From Flagellimonas sp947499585 (GTDB lineage: Bacteria > Bacteroidota > Bacteroidia > Flavobacteriales > Flavobacteriaceae), in assembly GCF_044596045.1 (NCBI RefSeq), contig NZ_CP138995.1, forward strand, positions 3,038,001 to 3,102,000: a stretch of 64,000 bases of DNA. The letters are read 5' to 3'. The notes below the pieces were generated by a model. The model was not told the DNA's origin and did no database searches. It worked only from the letters and a program-made list of their open reading frames with translations. Positions 63,765-64,000 of this stretch are shown here, piece by piece; positions within the stretch are counted from its first letter, which is position 1, and every line of letters begins with the position of its first letter. Both the position numbers and the translations under genes were made by a program.

Positions 63765-64000
63765 AGGAACTTACATTCCTTCCTATATTACATATTGATG
63801 TGTATGGTTCATCTGGAAAGTCAAATCAAAAAAAGTAGATAACCGTACTTAAAAAAATGCTGTATTCAGCTTTATAAATATAGTGTATTCACCATCGAAA
63901 GAAAAACGTTGTCTGCCCCCATTTGATGTGTTTTGGCACTAAAAAATATGGTTCTGGAAAAAACTGAAAATTAAAAAATATAATGATGATGGAATGCTTG

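Larger units (their letters stand above)
63519..64000. other. Non-coding end of window, mobilisation region
   Basis: I see repeats at 63543-63595, a GC-rich hairpin at 63670 and a terminator-like hairpin at 63738, but no convincing gene. The composition shift at 63655-63745 sets it apart from the flanks. The element continues beyond the window. Confidence 0.45.

Noticed and set aside
63561..63842. 93-codon open frame across the hairpin-rich end of the window
   Set aside because: The frame runs straight through the GC-rich hairpin and the terminator-like stem, has no recognisable domain and a low-complexity Ser/Ala/Pro stretch; a non-coding transfer region explains it better.

Overview
The window looks like chromosome of a marine-type Flavobacteriia member (Bacteroidota, probably Flavobacteriaceae). 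The evidence is a SusC/SusD pair with an ECF sigma/FecR signalling pair, MacB-like FtsX permeases, a DUF2911-TPR protein, a BfmA/BtgA-type mobilisation protein, AT-rich DNA and lipoprotein-rich gene content. No rRNA or CRISPR array was seen. One tRNA is intact, tRNA-Arg(TCT), and one tRNA-like fragment is present.

Layout. 0-6.7 kb: the 3' part of a methyltransferase gene, a metallo-beta-lactamase-fold lipoprotein, a decayed permease tail, an exported beta-carbonic anhydrase behind an unusual three-copy palindromic array, a full MacB-like permease and a carboxypeptidase-regulatory-like exported protein. 6.7-32.8 kb: a large stress/anaerobiosis-type cluster. It holds cardiolipin synthase, a D-lactate dehydrogenase-like enzyme, a small heat-shock protein, eight tandem-domain universal stress proteins, thioredoxin, an eRF1-like small protein, a PAS histidine kinase with a receiver-CRP/FNR hybrid regulator, TerB-like and DUF2267 proteins, persulfide dioxygenase-rhodanese plus sulfide:quinone oxidoreductase, a YtfI/YtfJ-like pair, an ABC exporter and a DUF6544-type protein. 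Nearly every transcription unit here carries the same 12-bp element TGA-N6-TCA, usually centred 47-74 bp before the start codon. That matches a CRP/FNR-family operator, so the hybrid regulator in the cluster is the obvious candidate controller.

33-51 kb: a continuous minus-strand run of twelve genes. In transcription order it encodes an NSS-family transporter, M20 deacylase, sarcosine-oxidase-like FAD enzyme, NTF2-like protein, ECF sigma factor, FecR anti-sigma factor, STN-type SusC, SusD, PIG-L deacetylase, MFS sugar transporter, ROK kinase and a YetA/PcRGLX-like putative lyase. A divergent RpiR-type (SIS domain) regulator stands at its head, beside a palindromic operator. It reads as a polysaccharide/amino-sugar utilisation locus joined to an amino-acid-derivative catabolic operon. 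51-55.4 kb: DUF2911-TPR protein, tRNA-Arg, aldose 1-epimerase and an exported formylglycine-generating-enzyme-like protein.

55.7-64 kb: an apparent integrated element. It starts at a tRNA-Pro-like 3' fragment next to a tRNA-style terminator and ends, as far as visible, in a BfmA/BtgA mobilisation gene and a hairpin-rich possible transfer origin. Between them lies a tight five-gene operon: AbiEi-like antitoxin, C-terminally extended AbiEii-like nucleotidyltransferase, GHKL (Hsp90/MutL-type) ATPase, OLD/SMC-like AAA ATPase lacking a visible nuclease domain, and a DNA methyltransferase with DPPH instead of DPPY. The operon has a repeated TTTGGCAAA/TTTGCCAAA palindrome at both the promoter and the antitoxin-toxin junction, and is closed by a 52-bp perfect palindrome. 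This combination matches no defence system I can name and is the best candidate for an undescribed system here.
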